From: JBFIHF01 sp964411125
GTDB taxonomy: Bacteria; Myxococcota_A; Bradymonadia; Bradymonadales; Bradymonadaceae
DNA length: 41,655 nt
Reading direction: 5' to 3'
Assembly: GCA_964411125.1 (NCBI GenBank)
Contig: CAYPJU010000057.1
Span: forward strand, 1-41,655
The notes under the pieces were generated by a model. That model had not been told where the DNA came from. It was given only the letters and a program-made list of their open reading frames with translations, and searched no databases. A program made the translations under genes and the position numbers. Below, in pieces: positions 31,188 to 39,947 of this stretch; within the stretch, counting starts at the first letter, position 1; each line of letters opens with the position of its first letter.

Positions 31188-33980
31188 ATGAATCCCCTGA
31201 AAAAGCTTCACGAACACGGCCAGGCCCCCTGGCTCGACTATGTCTCCCGGACGCTGCTCGAAAGTGGCGAGCTCGCGACGATGATCGAGCGCGACGGGCT
31301 TCGCGGGGTGACCTCGAACCCCTCGATCTTTCAGCAGGCGATCGCGGGGAGCGACGACTACCAGGGGCTGATGGAGGAGGCGCTCGCCGACACGGATTGC
31401 AGCGTGACCGAACTCTTCGAACGGCTGGCGATCGCAGACATCCAGGCGGCCGCCGACGTGCTTCGCAGGGTCTACGAGGTGACGGGTGGCGACGACGGGT
31501 ACGTGAGCCTCGAAGTCTCCCCGTACCTCGCGCACGACTCGGCGGGGACGATCGCCGAGGCCCGGCGCCTCTGGGAGGCGGTCGACCGCCCCAACCTGAT
31601 GGTGAAGGTTCCCGCGACGCAGGCGGGGCTTCCCGCGATTCGCCAGCTCGTCGCTGACGGGATCAACGTCAACGTGACGCTGCTCTTCTCGCAGGACGCG
31701 TACGCGCGCGTGGTCGAAGCTTACATGGCCGGGCTCGAGCAGCTCGTCGCCAACGGTGGGGACGCGGCGAAGGTCGCAAGCGTCGCGAGCTTCTTCGTCA
31801 GCCGCATCGACAGCGCCGTCGATGCGGCGCTCGATGCCCGGGAAGGGGGCGAGCCCCTGCGAGGGAAGGCCGCGATCGCGAACGCCAAGCTCGCCTACCA
31901 GCGCTACTTGCGGCTCTTCGACTCGGCGCGCTGGAAGAACCTCGCGGACGCGGGTGCCCGTCCTCAGCGCCTGCTGTGGGCGAGCACCAGCACCAAGGAC
32001 CCCGCCTACCGCGACACCCTCTACGTCGAGGAGCTGATCGGGCCCGACACGGTGAACACGATCCCGCCGGCGACGATGGAGGCATTCCGAGACCACGGTG
32101 AAGTGTCCGACACTCTGCAGAAAGACGTGGTCGGCGCTGCGCAGACGACGGCGAAGCTGGCCGAGCTGGGGGTCGACTTCGGTTCGATCACCGAAGACCT
32201 CGTCGCGGCGGGTGTCCAGAAGTTCGCGGACAGCTTCGACGACTTGCTCGGGGCAGTGGCCGTCGAGCGAGAGCGAATTCTCGGGGCCCGGCTCGACGCG
32301 CAGTCGATGGAGCTCCCCGACGAGCTCCAGGCGACGGTCGACTCGCTCGCCGAAGAGTGGCGGGCGCAGGGGACGATGCGGCGGATCTGGGACCGAGACG
32401 CATCGGTATGGACGGCTCGCGACGAAGACCGATGGCTCGGCTGGCTGGACGCGATCGAGCTAGAGCGCTCCGAGGTCGACACCCTGGACCTCTTCGCTGA
32501 GTCGGTTCGGCAGGATGGTTTCCGGCACGTCGTCGTGCTGGGGATGGGGGGCTCGTCGCTCGGCGTCGAGGTGATCGCGGAGGTGCTCGGGAGCACGAAG
32601 GAGGCTCCGGCGCTGCACGTCCTCGACTCGACGGACCCGCAGTCGGTGCGACGGCTCGAAGCTTCGATCGACGTCGACGCGACGCTCTTCGTGGTGGCGA
32701 GTAAGTCCGGTTCGACGCTCGAGCCGAACATCTTGTTTCAGTACTTCCGCTCGCGGGTCGCGAACCGAACGCAGAGCAAGCCGTTCGTGGCGGTGACGGA
32801 CCCGGGCTCGAAGCTCGACCGGCTCTCGCGAGACGAGGATTTTCGCGCGACGTTCTACGGCGAGCCGACGATCGGAGGACGTTTCTCGGTGCTCTCGAAC
32901 TTTGGGATGGTCGCCGCAGCCGCGGGTGGTTTGCCGATCGACGCGCTGTTGGACGAAGCGGAACGGATGGCCCGCTCCTGCGGCGCGGACGTTCCACCGG
33001 CGCACAACCCCGGGGCGCAGCTCGGCCTTGCGCTTGGGGCGGCGGCGAACGCGGGGCGCGACAAGCTGACGTTTCTCATGCCCGACGCTTTCGGTGCTTT
33101 CGGGGCGTGGGCCGAGCAGTTGGTCGCCGAATCGACCGGCAAGCAGGGCCACGGCATCATCCCGATCGACGGCGAGGCGCCGCGCAACCTGACGGACTAC
33201 GGCACGGATCGCTTCTTCGTCCTGTACCGGGTCGACGGTTCGAGTCCTCACGACGAGCTCGCCAGCTCACTGGCGGCGGCCGGGCATCCGGTCGTCACGA
33301 TCGAGCTGCGGTCCCCGCGTGGGCTCTTTCAGGAGTTCTTCCGCTGGCAGATGGCGACGGCCGTGGCGGGGGCGGTCCTCGGGGTGAACCCGTTCGACCA
33401 GCCCGACGTCGAGGCCAGCAAGATCAAGACCCGCGCGCTGACGGATGCGCTGGAGAAGTCGGGCGCGCTCCCGTCGGAGACACCGTTCGCTTCGCACGGT
33501 TCGCTGCGGCTCTTCGCGGACGCCTACAATGCCGACGAGCTGACGGTCGCGGCGGGGGACGATTCGGTGGGAGCCATCGTGCGCGCCCATCTGGACCGGG
33601 TCGGCCAGGGGGATTACGTCGCGCTCCTCGCGTACGTGGACCGGAACGACGAGCACCAGGCGGCTCTGCAGGCGTTGCGAGAGCGCATCGCCGAGCGAAC
33701 CGGAGCCGCCACGGCGGTCGGCTTCGGCCCGCGGTTTCTCCATTCGACGGGGCAGGCATACAAGGGGGGCCCCGACAGTGGTGTCTTCCTGCAGATCACG
33801 AGCCGTCCGCAAGACGATGTCGACGTCCCCGGCGCGAGCTACACCTTCGGTGAGGTCGAGGCCGCCCAGGCGCGGGGAGACTTCGACGTGCTCGCCGAAC
33901 GCGGTCGGCGCGCTCTTCGCCTGCACATCGACGGCGACGTCGCCGCGGGGATCGAGGAGATTCGCAGCGTGATAGCTTGA
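31188..33980 (+). CDS. Bifunctional transaldolase/glucose-6-phosphate isomerase
   Basis: 930 residues. The transaldolase domain (about 1-370) has GVTSNPSIFQQAI, the Schiff-base lysine K140 in NLMVKVPAT, and GINVNVTLLFS. The phosphoglucose isomerase domain (about 395-930) has VLGMGGSSLGVEVIAEVLG, SKSGSTLEPNILFQYF (sugar-phosphate loop) and QGHGIIPIDGEAPRN. The fusion links the pentose phosphate pathway to glycolysis at fructose-6-phosphate and is known in several bacterial groups. ATG 31188 follows GCGAGG; the upstream frame is non-coding. Its placement after gpx may reflect NADPH supply, but no coupling is visible. Confidence 0.95.
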   Translation: MNPLKKLHEHGQAPWLDYVSRTLLESGELATMIERDGLRGVTSNPSIFQQAIAGSDDYQGLMEEALADTDCSVTELFERLAIADIQAAADVLRRVYEVTGGDDGYVSLEVSPYLAHDSAGTIAEARRLWEAVDRPNLMVKVPATQAGLPAIRQLVADGINVNVTLLFSQDAYARVVEAYMAGLEQLVANGGDAAKVASVASFFVSRIDSAVDAALDAREGGEPLRGKAAIANAKLAYQRYLRLFDSARWKNLADAGARPQRLLWASTSTKDPAYRDTLYVEELIGPDTVNTIPPATMEAFRDHGEVSDTLQKDVVGAAQTTAKLAELGVDFGSITEDLVAAGVQKFADSFDDLLGAVAVERERILGARLDAQSMELPDELQATVDSLAEEWRAQGTMRRIWDRDASVWTARDEDRWLGWLDAIELERSEVDTLDLFAESVRQDGFRHVVVLGMGGSSLGVEVIAEVLGSTKEAPALHVLDSTDPQSVRRLEASIDVDATLFVVASKSGSTLEPNILFQYFRSRVANRTQSKPFVAVTDPGSKLDRLSRDEDFRATFYGEPTIGGRFSVLSNFGMVAAAAGGLPIDALLDEAERMARSCGADVPPAHNPGAQLGLALGAAANAGRDKLTFLMPDAFGAFGAWAEQLVAESTGKQGHGIIPIDGEAPRNLTDYGTDRFFVLYRVDGSSPHDELASSLAAAGHPVVTIELRSPRGLFQEFFRWQMATAVAGAVLGVNPFDQPDVEASKIKTRALTDALEKSGALPSETPFASHGSLRLFADAYNADELTVAAGDDSVGAIVRAHLDRVGQGDYVALLAYVDRNDEHQAALQALRERIAERTGAATAVGFGPRFLHSTGQAYKGGPDSGVFLQITSRPQDDVDVPGASYTFGEVEAAQARGDFDVLAERGRRALRLHIDGDVAAGIEEIRSVIA

Positions 33981-34000
33981 TCGGGGTTGTCCGGACGGCT

Positions 34001-34708
34001 TCAGAGCGAGATGCCCGTCGCCTCGGTGATCGCCTGAAGGTCCTCGTCGGAGACGACGCTCATTCGTTGGGTTCCGTCCGGGAGATCCATCTGTAGCGCC
34101 CGACGTCCGTAGATCTCGGTCATCGAGACCTTGGTCGCCTTGGCGACGTCGTCGATGATCGCCTGGAGCCGCTCGTCGACCTTCTCGTCCTCGAGCATCT
34201 CGGGGAGCTCCTCGACCTCTCGATACATCCAGAGCTCGACTGGCTTGTTGGGGTGCTGGTCGATCTCCGGGTTGACCAGCCCACGCAGCAATCGCCGGGA
34301 CGCTTTGTACTTGTCGAGCCCGTCGAGGGCCGTCGGCTCCATGTCGAGCTGCGGGGGGACGTCGCGCTGCGACCCGTCGGGATCGATCTCGAGCACCATG
34401 ACCCGCGCCCAGTCGTCCGTCCCGGGTTCCCCCGAGATCGTCACTTCATGAAAGACGACCGAGCTCCCGAACTGCACGGCGAGCGACTGCGCGAAGGTGA
34501 GGTAGGAAGCGGGCTGGTCGTAGATCTGGATGCACGACCCGACCTCGATGTCCCCATACACACGGGCGAGGACGTACTCCCCCGACGGGTCGTAGACCTC
34601 GGGCGATTCTTCGTAGCCGGCGCGCTCGAGGAGCTCCGCCAGTTTCTCGCGCGCGGCCTCCCGTTCGGAGTCACACGTTATCGCACACTGATAAAATACA
34701 TCGGCCAT
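34001..34708 (-). CDS. Hypothetical protein, unrecognised family
   Basis: 235 residues, acidic, no signal peptide. Two parts can be made out. Residues 1-100 look alpha/beta (YQCAITCDSEREAAREKLAE, then SCIQIYDQPASYLTFAQSLA and SSVVFHEVTISGEPGTDDWA). A helical C-terminal part (about 125-235) carries LDKYKASRRLLRGLVNPEID and RLQAIIDDVAKATKVSMTEI. I recognise no named domain. ATG 34706-34708 is chosen because codons upstream turn AT-rich and non-coding; the first ten codons are also AT-rich, as often at translation starts. It is convergent with tal-pgi and divergent from the propeller/DUF4331 unit. Confidence 0.7.
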   Translation of the reverse strand: MADVFYQCAITCDSEREAAREKLAELLERAGYEESPEVYDPSGEYVLARVYGDIEVGSCIQIYDQPASYLTFAQSLAVQFGSSVVFHEVTISGEPGTDDWARVMVLEIDPDGSQRDVPPQLDMEPTALDGLDKYKASRRLLRGLVNPEIDQHPNKPVELWMYREVEELPEMLEDEKVDERLQAIIDDVAKATKVSMTEIYGRRALQMDLPDGTQRMSVVSDEDLQAITEATGISL

Positions 34709-34962
34709 GAAGCGGGCCCCATTAGGTTCTACATATTGGGAATCGCTCGGAACGTAAGTCCACTTCCCGACGCGACCAGCGCGAAGGCCCGACGGCACGG
34801 CGATGGGCAGCTCGCGGCGACAGTCGTGAGGATCGTCGCAGATCTCGAGGAAGTTCGAGAATTCCGTGATCCACCCAAAGTTCCGACGCGTATGGGGTTT
34901 GACTCGCGGAAGGACCTGACGGACCATCCGCGAACTCAATCGAAACTAAACTCTTCGGAGGA

Positions 34963-36120
34963 ATGATGAAATCGCGACGACGATGGCGACTACGCCATCG
35001 GCTGGCGATTCTGGGTGTAGCTCTCGCGGCGATGTCGACATCGACAGCCGGCTGCCAGTGCGACCAGGACAACCAGCCCGGGACCGACATGGGGGACACC
35101 AACAACGGTGTGGATCCCGACATGGGCGAGACCAACAACGGCGTGGATCCCGACATGGGGGGCACCAACAACGGTGTCGATCCCGACATGGGGAACACGA
35201 ACAACATGGTGGACCCCGACATGGGGAGCACCAACAACGGCAACGGCGAGATCACGGGCCTTCGAGAAGTCGGTACGCAGGTGTCGGCTCCGTTCGACGC
35301 AACCCCGAGCCCCGACGCGAGCACGGTCTACTTCGTAGCTCTGAAGGGCGACGGTGTAGGCGCGGCGCTCTTCTCGGTGCCCGCAGCGGGTGGCGCGGCG
35401 ACGGAGGTCGCCGACGGGTTCGTCGCGCCGTTCAGCCTCGTCTCTTCGCTCGACGGTTCGACGATCTACGTCGCCGACCTCGGGGCAGACGACGAGACGA
35501 CGAACCGCGCGGGCGGAGTGATCTACCGGGTGACCGTCTCGACGGGAGACGTCACGGCGCTCGCCGAGACGGCGGGCTATCAGGCTCGCGGCCTCGACCT
35601 CGTCGACGCAGCGGGGACGGAGACGCTCTACTTCTCGGGCGTGCGGCCCTCGACCGGCATGCCGGGAGTGTTCGAGATGCCGACCGGTACGGGAACGGTC
35701 TCGGAGGTCGCCACGGGTGGACTCTTCGGCGACCCGAGCGGCGTCGCCGTCACCTCGGGCGGGACGGTCTACGTCGCCGACACGGTGCTCGGCACCTCGT
35801 CGGGGATCCTGGTCGTGACGGGCGCAGAGACGTCCAACTTCGTCCAGGACTTGCGGGTCGGTTATCCGGCAGGCATCGCGCTCAGCGCGGACGAGAGCCA
35901 TCTGCTGGTGTCGGGGCTCGACCCCGTCGCCAACTCGGCGGTCGTCTACCGCATCACGCTCGCCGACAAGACGGTCGAGCAGGTGAACATGGGAATCGAA
36001 CAGAATTCGGAGAGCGCCGGCGTGCACCGCGCCCACGACGCGGATCAATACGCGTGGGCCAATGCCGACTCGCCCGGAACCGTCTACTTGATTGGAACCT
36101 CGGCCTCACCGCTGAACTAA
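34963..36120 (+). CDS. Beta-propeller lipoprotein with NNGVDPDMG repeats
   Basis: 385 residues. A long Arg-rich n-region and hydrophobic core end in STAGC (Cys31). Residues 38-95 are an Asn/Gly/Asp/Met linker of 11-residue repeats. From about 100 the chain forms propeller-like blades: DATPSPDASTVYFVALKGDG, SLVSSLDGSTIYVADLGADD, GDPSGVAVTSGGTVYVADTV, YPAGIALSADESHLLVSGLD. Blades of this type resemble NHL/lactonase/SMP-30 folds and usually bind a ligand or partner; no active site is evident. ATG 34963 (or 34966) follows CGGAGGA. First gene of the unit with DUF4331 (13 nt) and the TPR gene. Confidence 0.86.
   Translation: MMKSRRRWRLRHRLAILGVALAAMSTSTAGCQCDQDNQPGTDMGDTNNGVDPDMGETNNGVDPDMGGTNNGVDPDMGNTNNMVDPDMGSTNNGNGEITGLREVGTQVSAPFDATPSPDASTVYFVALKGDGVGAALFSVPAAGGAATEVADGFVAPFSLVSSLDGSTIYVADLGADDETTNRAGGVIYRVTVSTGDVTALAETAGYQARGLDLVDAAGTETLYFSGVRPSTGMPGVFEMPTGTGTVSEVATGGLFGDPSGVAVTSGGTVYVADTVLGTSSGILVVTGAETSNFVQDLRVGYPAGIALSADESHLLVSGLDPVANSAVVYRITLADKTVEQVNMGIEQNSESAGVHRAHDADQYAWANADSPGTVYLIGTSASPLN
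35101..35241 (+). repeat. Four 33-bp tandem repeats plus partial fifth
   Basis: Units start at 35101, 35134, 35167 and 35200, followed by nine bases of a fifth. Each encodes NNGVDPDMGxT or a close variant. Third-position changes between units (GGT/GGC, GTG/GTC) show some age, but the array keeps frame and could vary in length between strains. Confidence 0.92.
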
Positions 36121-36133
36121 ACGGAGATACGAC

Positions 36134-37513
36134 ATGAACGACAGACTCAAGAAGTTCGCGGTAGGCTTCGCCGTATCGACCCTCGCGGTCTCGGCGTCGA
36201 CGAGCGCATTCGCATCGAGCCATCGTGAGGCACCTGCCATTTCGCAGGACCCGAGCGCAGACAACACGGACGTCTACGCCTGGGTGGAGCCGGGAACACG
36301 CGACAAGCTCTACATCCTCGCCAACTACATCCCCCTGCAGCAGCCGTCGGGTGGCCCCAACTTCCACCAGTTCTCGGACGACGTGCGCTACACGGTGCAC
36401 ATCGCTCGCGGGGCGGACAGCCTCGAAGACGTGGTCACGTACCACATCGAGTTCGACAGCACGCCGATCACGTACGTCGACCCGGCGGACCTCAACGCTG
36501 CGGTCGGCGGGGGCAAAGAGTTCTTCAAGCAGCTCTCGGGCGTGGAACAGACATACACGGTCACTCGCGTCGAGGGCGGCGTGTCGACGGTGGTCGCGCA
36601 GGACGTCGCGGTCGCTCCGAACAACATCGGCCCGCGGACGCAGGCGGTGGCTCGAGGTGGTGCCCCTTACGACGACGCCTACGCGGCCGGCTTCATCCAC
36701 GACGCCGGCGCGGACGGGCGCTTCTTCGCCGGGCCGCGCGACGACGGCTTCTACGTCGACCTCGGCGGCGTATTCGACCTCGCCAACCTGCGCGCCAAAG
36801 GGACGGCGCAAGACGGCGTCTCGGGCTTCAACGTTCACACGATCGCGCTCGAGATTCCGACCGACAGCCTGACGTTTGACGGCAACGCTCCGGCGGCGGG
36901 CGCGAGCGCCGAGAACACGCTCGGCATCTGGGCTTCCGCGGAGCGCCGCAAAGTCGCCATCCGCCGGTTCGACGGCGGAATGAACTACTCCGGCCCGTGG
37001 GTCCAGGTGTCTCGGCTCGGCCTCCCGCTCGTCAACGAGGCGTTGATCGGCCTGCAGGACAAGGACAAGTTCAACGCGACCCATCCGGCGAACGACGTGG
37101 TAAACTTCGCGGCGTACTTCCTGAACCCCGTCGTGGTGCGTGATGCAGAAGCGGTCGGGATCTACACGGCGCTCAACGCCGACCCGACGCCGTTCAAGTC
37201 GGGACGTACCGACATCCTCGACATCATCTCGTTGAACGACGGTACGCGGACGATCAACACGGTAGGCGACGTCTTGCGCGTCGACCTCGGCATCGACAGC
37301 CAATTCCCGAACGGTCGCGCCATCCCTGGTGCGGCGCAGAATCAGGAGCAGGTCGACGTGACGGACGTGCTTCTGTCGGTCATCCTGTCCGGCGGCGCCA
37401 TCGCGGTGAGCGACGGTGTCGACTACAACGATCGAGACTTCCTCGACACGTTCCCGTTCCTCCCGCTGCCGCATCGCGGCTACGACGAGGGACACGGTAC
37501 TCCGACCCCGTGA
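36134..37513 (+). CDS. DUF4331 family secreted protein, full length
   Basis: 459 residues. A signal peptide cleaves after STSAFA, exposing the family-defining SSHREAPAISQDPSADNTDVYAW. Strand-rich body includes DDVRYTVHIARGADSL, RDDGFYVDLGGVFDLANL, GFNVHTIALEIPTD, LGIWASAERRKVAIRR, SRLGLPLVNEALIGL, and the closing FPNGRAI...DVTDVLLSVIL...FPFLPLPHRGY. DUF4331 has no experimentally assigned function that I know of. The protein has no lipobox and should be soluble in the periplasm or exported. ATG 36134 starts 13 nt after the propeller gene, with GGAGATACGAC upstream. The TPR gene starts 4 nt after its stop, so this is a three-gene operon. Confidence 0.93.
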   Translation: MNDRLKKFAVGFAVSTLAVSASTSAFASSHREAPAISQDPSADNTDVYAWVEPGTRDKLYILANYIPLQQPSGGPNFHQFSDDVRYTVHIARGADSLEDVVTYHIEFDSTPITYVDPADLNAAVGGGKEFFKQLSGVEQTYTVTRVEGGVSTVVAQDVAVAPNNIGPRTQAVARGGAPYDDAYAAGFIHDAGADGRFFAGPRDDGFYVDLGGVFDLANLRAKGTAQDGVSGFNVHTIALEIPTDSLTFDGNAPAAGASAENTLGIWASAERRKVAIRRFDGGMNYSGPWVQVSRLGLPLVNEALIGLQDKDKFNATHPANDVVNFAAYFLNPVVVRDAEAVGIYTALNADPTPFKSGRTDILDIISLNDGTRTINTVGDVLRVDLGIDSQFPNGRAIPGAAQNQEQVDVTDVLLSVILSGGAIAVSDGVDYNDRDFLDTFPFLPLPHRGYDEGHGTPTP

Positions 37514-37517
37514 GCTG

Positions 37518-38834
37518 ATGCTTCGATCCATCTCGACCTTCACGACGACGTGCGTCCTTCTGGCGCACGTCGTCGCATGTGAGCCTCGCTCCGATGGTGC
37601 TGCGTCGTCCGACGCGCCGACGACTGCGCAGGCCGAAGACCGCGTCGCGGCACTGCGCGCGACGGTCGCCATGACGCCCCCGCAGGGAGAGGACGCCGTC
37701 TCGAAGCTGGTCGCCGAGCGGCAGGCGGCCGCAAAAGCAGCGCCGAAGCGGGCGGATCTGTGGAGCCAGCTCGGCGAGGCGTGGGTACAGAAATCGCGAA
37801 ACGACGCCGACCCCGACCTCTACGAGCATGCCGATGCCGCAGCCGACGTCGCGCTGTCGCTCGACCCTGACCACCTCGTCGCGCTCAATCTCAAAGGGTT
37901 GACGCAGATGGACCGCCACGAGTTCGTCGCCGCGAAGGAGTATGCGCAGAAGGTTCTCGCGCTGGACGGCGACGACCCGATGGCGCTCGGGACGCTGAGC
38001 GACGCGAACATCGAGCTCGGCGACTACGATGCCTCGATCGCCGCGGCGCAGAAGATGTTGGACCGTAAACCGAACCTCCCTTCCTACGCTCGGGCGTCGT
38101 ACCTGAAGTGGTTGCACGGAGATACGGCGGCGGCGAAAGAGCTCGCGCGGCTGGCGCACGACGCGGGGCGCGGTCAGCGCGACCCCGAGCCGACCGCTTG
38201 GGTGCTGAGCTGGGCGGCCGACATCTTCGCCTACGAGGGCGACTACGAAGGGGCGATGGCCGGCTACGACCTCGCCCTGCAGTCGCTGCCCGACTATCCT
38301 CCGGCGCTCGCCGGGAAGGGGCGCATGCTCCTCGCCCGCGGGGATGCCGAGGGGGCGCTCGACGCCGCGACGCGGTCACTCGAAGGGAAGTTCGACGTGC
38401 GGACGGCCCATACCGTGGCGGCCGCGCATCGAGCGCTGGACCAAACGACGAAGGCGGCGCAGATCTTGGACCGAATCGCCGCGGACGACGACCGGCTCGC
38501 CGCCTCGGTGGTGCTGGCGACGACGAAACACGACACGGCGAAGGCGGTCGAGCTCGCGCGGCGCGAACACGACCGACGCCAGACGATCTGGACGAAGGAC
38601 GCGCTCGCCTGGGCGCTACATCGGCACGGCGACAGCGAGTCGGCGCTGCCGCTGATTCGCGAAGCGGTGGTCTTGAAGACTCCCGACCCGGTGCTGCGCT
38701 ACCACCACGGCGCGATCCTGATCGCGAACGGCGAGCGAGAGGAGGGGCGGAAGATCGTGCGGGAGGTGCTCGCGTCGAGCCCGAAGTTCGACCCGATTCT
38801 CGCCCCCGAAGCGGTGGCGCTCACTTCGGAATGA
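37518..38834 (+). CDS. TPR lipoprotein, last gene of full-length DUF4331 operon
   Basis: 438 residues. Signal peptide ends at AHVVAC (Cys21). TPR pairs follow from about 75: ADLWSQLGEAWVQKSRNDAD, HLVALNLKGLTQMDRHEFVA, PMALGTLSDANIELGDYDAS, PTAWVLSWAADIFAYEGDYE, PPALAGKGRMLLARGDAEGA. The C-terminal part KAVELARREHDRRQTIWTKD, ALAWALHRHGDSESALPLIR, LRYHHGAILIANGEREEG is shared in outline with the TPR lipoprotein at 27188-28354. ATG 37518 is 4 nt after the DUF4331 stop. The gene ends 14 nt inside the convergent Cys-rich lipoprotein gene. Confidence 0.86.
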   Translation: MLRSISTFTTTCVLLAHVVACEPRSDGAASSDAPTTAQAEDRVAALRATVAMTPPQGEDAVSKLVAERQAAAKAAPKRADLWSQLGEAWVQKSRNDADPDLYEHADAAADVALSLDPDHLVALNLKGLTQMDRHEFVAAKEYAQKVLALDGDDPMALGTLSDANIELGDYDASIAAAQKMLDRKPNLPSYARASYLKWLHGDTAAAKELARLAHDAGRGQRDPEPTAWVLSWAADIFAYEGDYEGAMAGYDLALQSLPDYPPALAGKGRMLLARGDAEGALDAATRSLEGKFDVRTAHTVAAAHRALDQTTKAAQILDRIAADDDRLAASVVLATTKHDTAKAVELARREHDRRQTIWTKDALAWALHRHGDSESALPLIREAVVLKTPDPVLRYHHGAILIANGEREEGRKIVREVLASSPKFDPILAPEAVALTSE

Positions 38835-39810
38835 GAACGCGGGCGCACCGCATCCCGCAGGCGCCCGAGTCCGCCCCATCGGCTTTCACGCAAGCACCGC
38901 GGCACTGGAGGTCGTGGGTGCAGTCGGCGCCCTCCCCTCCCGGTTCGATGCAGACGCGGTCGACGCAACGAAGTCCGGCGCTGCATCCACCGTCGACGCA
39001 GGCCGCGCCAGCCTCCCCGGCTCCGGCCTTGCAGCGGGTCCCGTCGCACCAGGCCGCCGCGCCGCACTCGGCATCGCCGCTACACTTGCCGCCCACGGGA
39101 ACCGCGGCGCGGCATCGGTTCGAACGACAGAAACCTTCGCAGGCAGGATGGGCGTCGAGCGATTGCGCGGCGGCAGCGGCGAGGGGATCGACGGCAGTGT
39201 CGCAGTAAGCTCCAGGGGCTCCGGGCTCGCGGCAGACGCCGCGGTCGGTCGGACCTGCGCCGGCGCAACGTAGCCCCCCTTTGCACTCGAGTGACGAACG
39301 GCACGGAGCACCTTTCTCGAGGAGGGGCCTCAGCAGTTTGCGACATGCCTCCGGCGGCGCAGGTGGGAGGTTGCCAACCCAGTCGCAGCTCTCCAACGCC
39401 TGCTTCGCCGCCTCCTCGCAGGAAGCGAGCTTCGACTCGTCGAGCTCGACGCCACCCCCTTCGATCGCAGCGGTGACCGTGGTCAGGCAGCTCGAGTCCG
39501 CGCGAATGCCGGATGGCTTCCCTCCGCAGCATTCCTGCCGACGATCGCGAGGAAGCTGCCAGATCGCAGCGCAGAGGCGCTTCACGGCGTCCGGCGCGTC
39601 CGACCCGGTTCGGTAGGTCGGCCGGACCGACGACTCGCCGGTCGGGGCCGGTGCCTTCTCGGGCGTGGGGGGCGCGGCGACCTCTCTCTCAGGCCCGGAG
39701 GTCTGCGACGGGCGCGACGTCTGCGTGCCCTCGCGGTCACATCCGGGGGCGAGGACGAGGAGTCCGCAGGCGTACAGAAACGCTGGTAGTCTTGCGCGGC
39801 CAGGTCGCAT
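38821..39810 (-). CDS. Cys-rich lipoprotein
   Basis: 329 residues. Lipobox LAPGC (Cys24, then Asp) and a Ser/Pro/Thr tether to about 60. The rest holds some thirty cysteines in spaced pairs: RRQECCGG, ...GAPCRSSLECKGGLRC, GVCREPGAPGAYC, GGKCSGDAECGAAAWC, GAACVDGGCSAGLRC, GADCTHDLQCRGAC. This Dickkopf/EGF-like cadence is common in uncharacterised myxobacterial secreted proteins; the cysteines are probably in disulfides. No enzyme motif is seen. ATG 39808-39810 follows GAGAGAAG. It is convergent with and overlaps the TPR gene by 14 nt, and is divergent from tag. Confidence 0.85.
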   Translation of the reverse strand: MRPGRARLPAFLYACGLLVLAPGCDREGTQTSRPSQTSGPEREVAAPPTPEKAPAPTGESSVRPTYRTGSDAPDAVKRLCAAIWQLPRDRRQECCGGKPSGIRADSSCLTTVTAAIEGGGVELDESKLASCEEAAKQALESCDWVGNLPPAPPEACRKLLRPLLEKGAPCRSSLECKGGLRCAGAGPTDRGVCREPGAPGAYCDTAVDPLAAAAAQSLDAHPACEGFCRSNRCRAAVPVGGKCSGDAECGAAAWCDGTRCKAGAGEAGAACVDGGCSAGLRCVDRVCIEPGGEGADCTHDLQCRGACVKADGADSGACGMRCARVLIPK

Positions 39811-39947
39811 CTTCTCTCTCGTCGCCTTCGGGATCGAAACCTACCACGTCGCTCGGCGCAACGGACAGGGCAGGGACGATACGCGCGAGCCGGCTTCGCG
39901 GTTCGAATGAGGTTGCCGAGCGTCGTTTCGAAGTACACCATCGAAGC

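Noticed and set aside
34709..34939. 77-residue N-terminal extension of the unknown 34001-34708 protein
   Set aside because: Codon use turns AT-rich near the junction, no ribosome binding site, and the segment is needed as the divergent promoter region.
35101..35241. Regular repeats considered as a CRISPR array
   Set aside because: Direct tandem units of 33 bp with no unique spacers, in frame within a lipoprotein gene.
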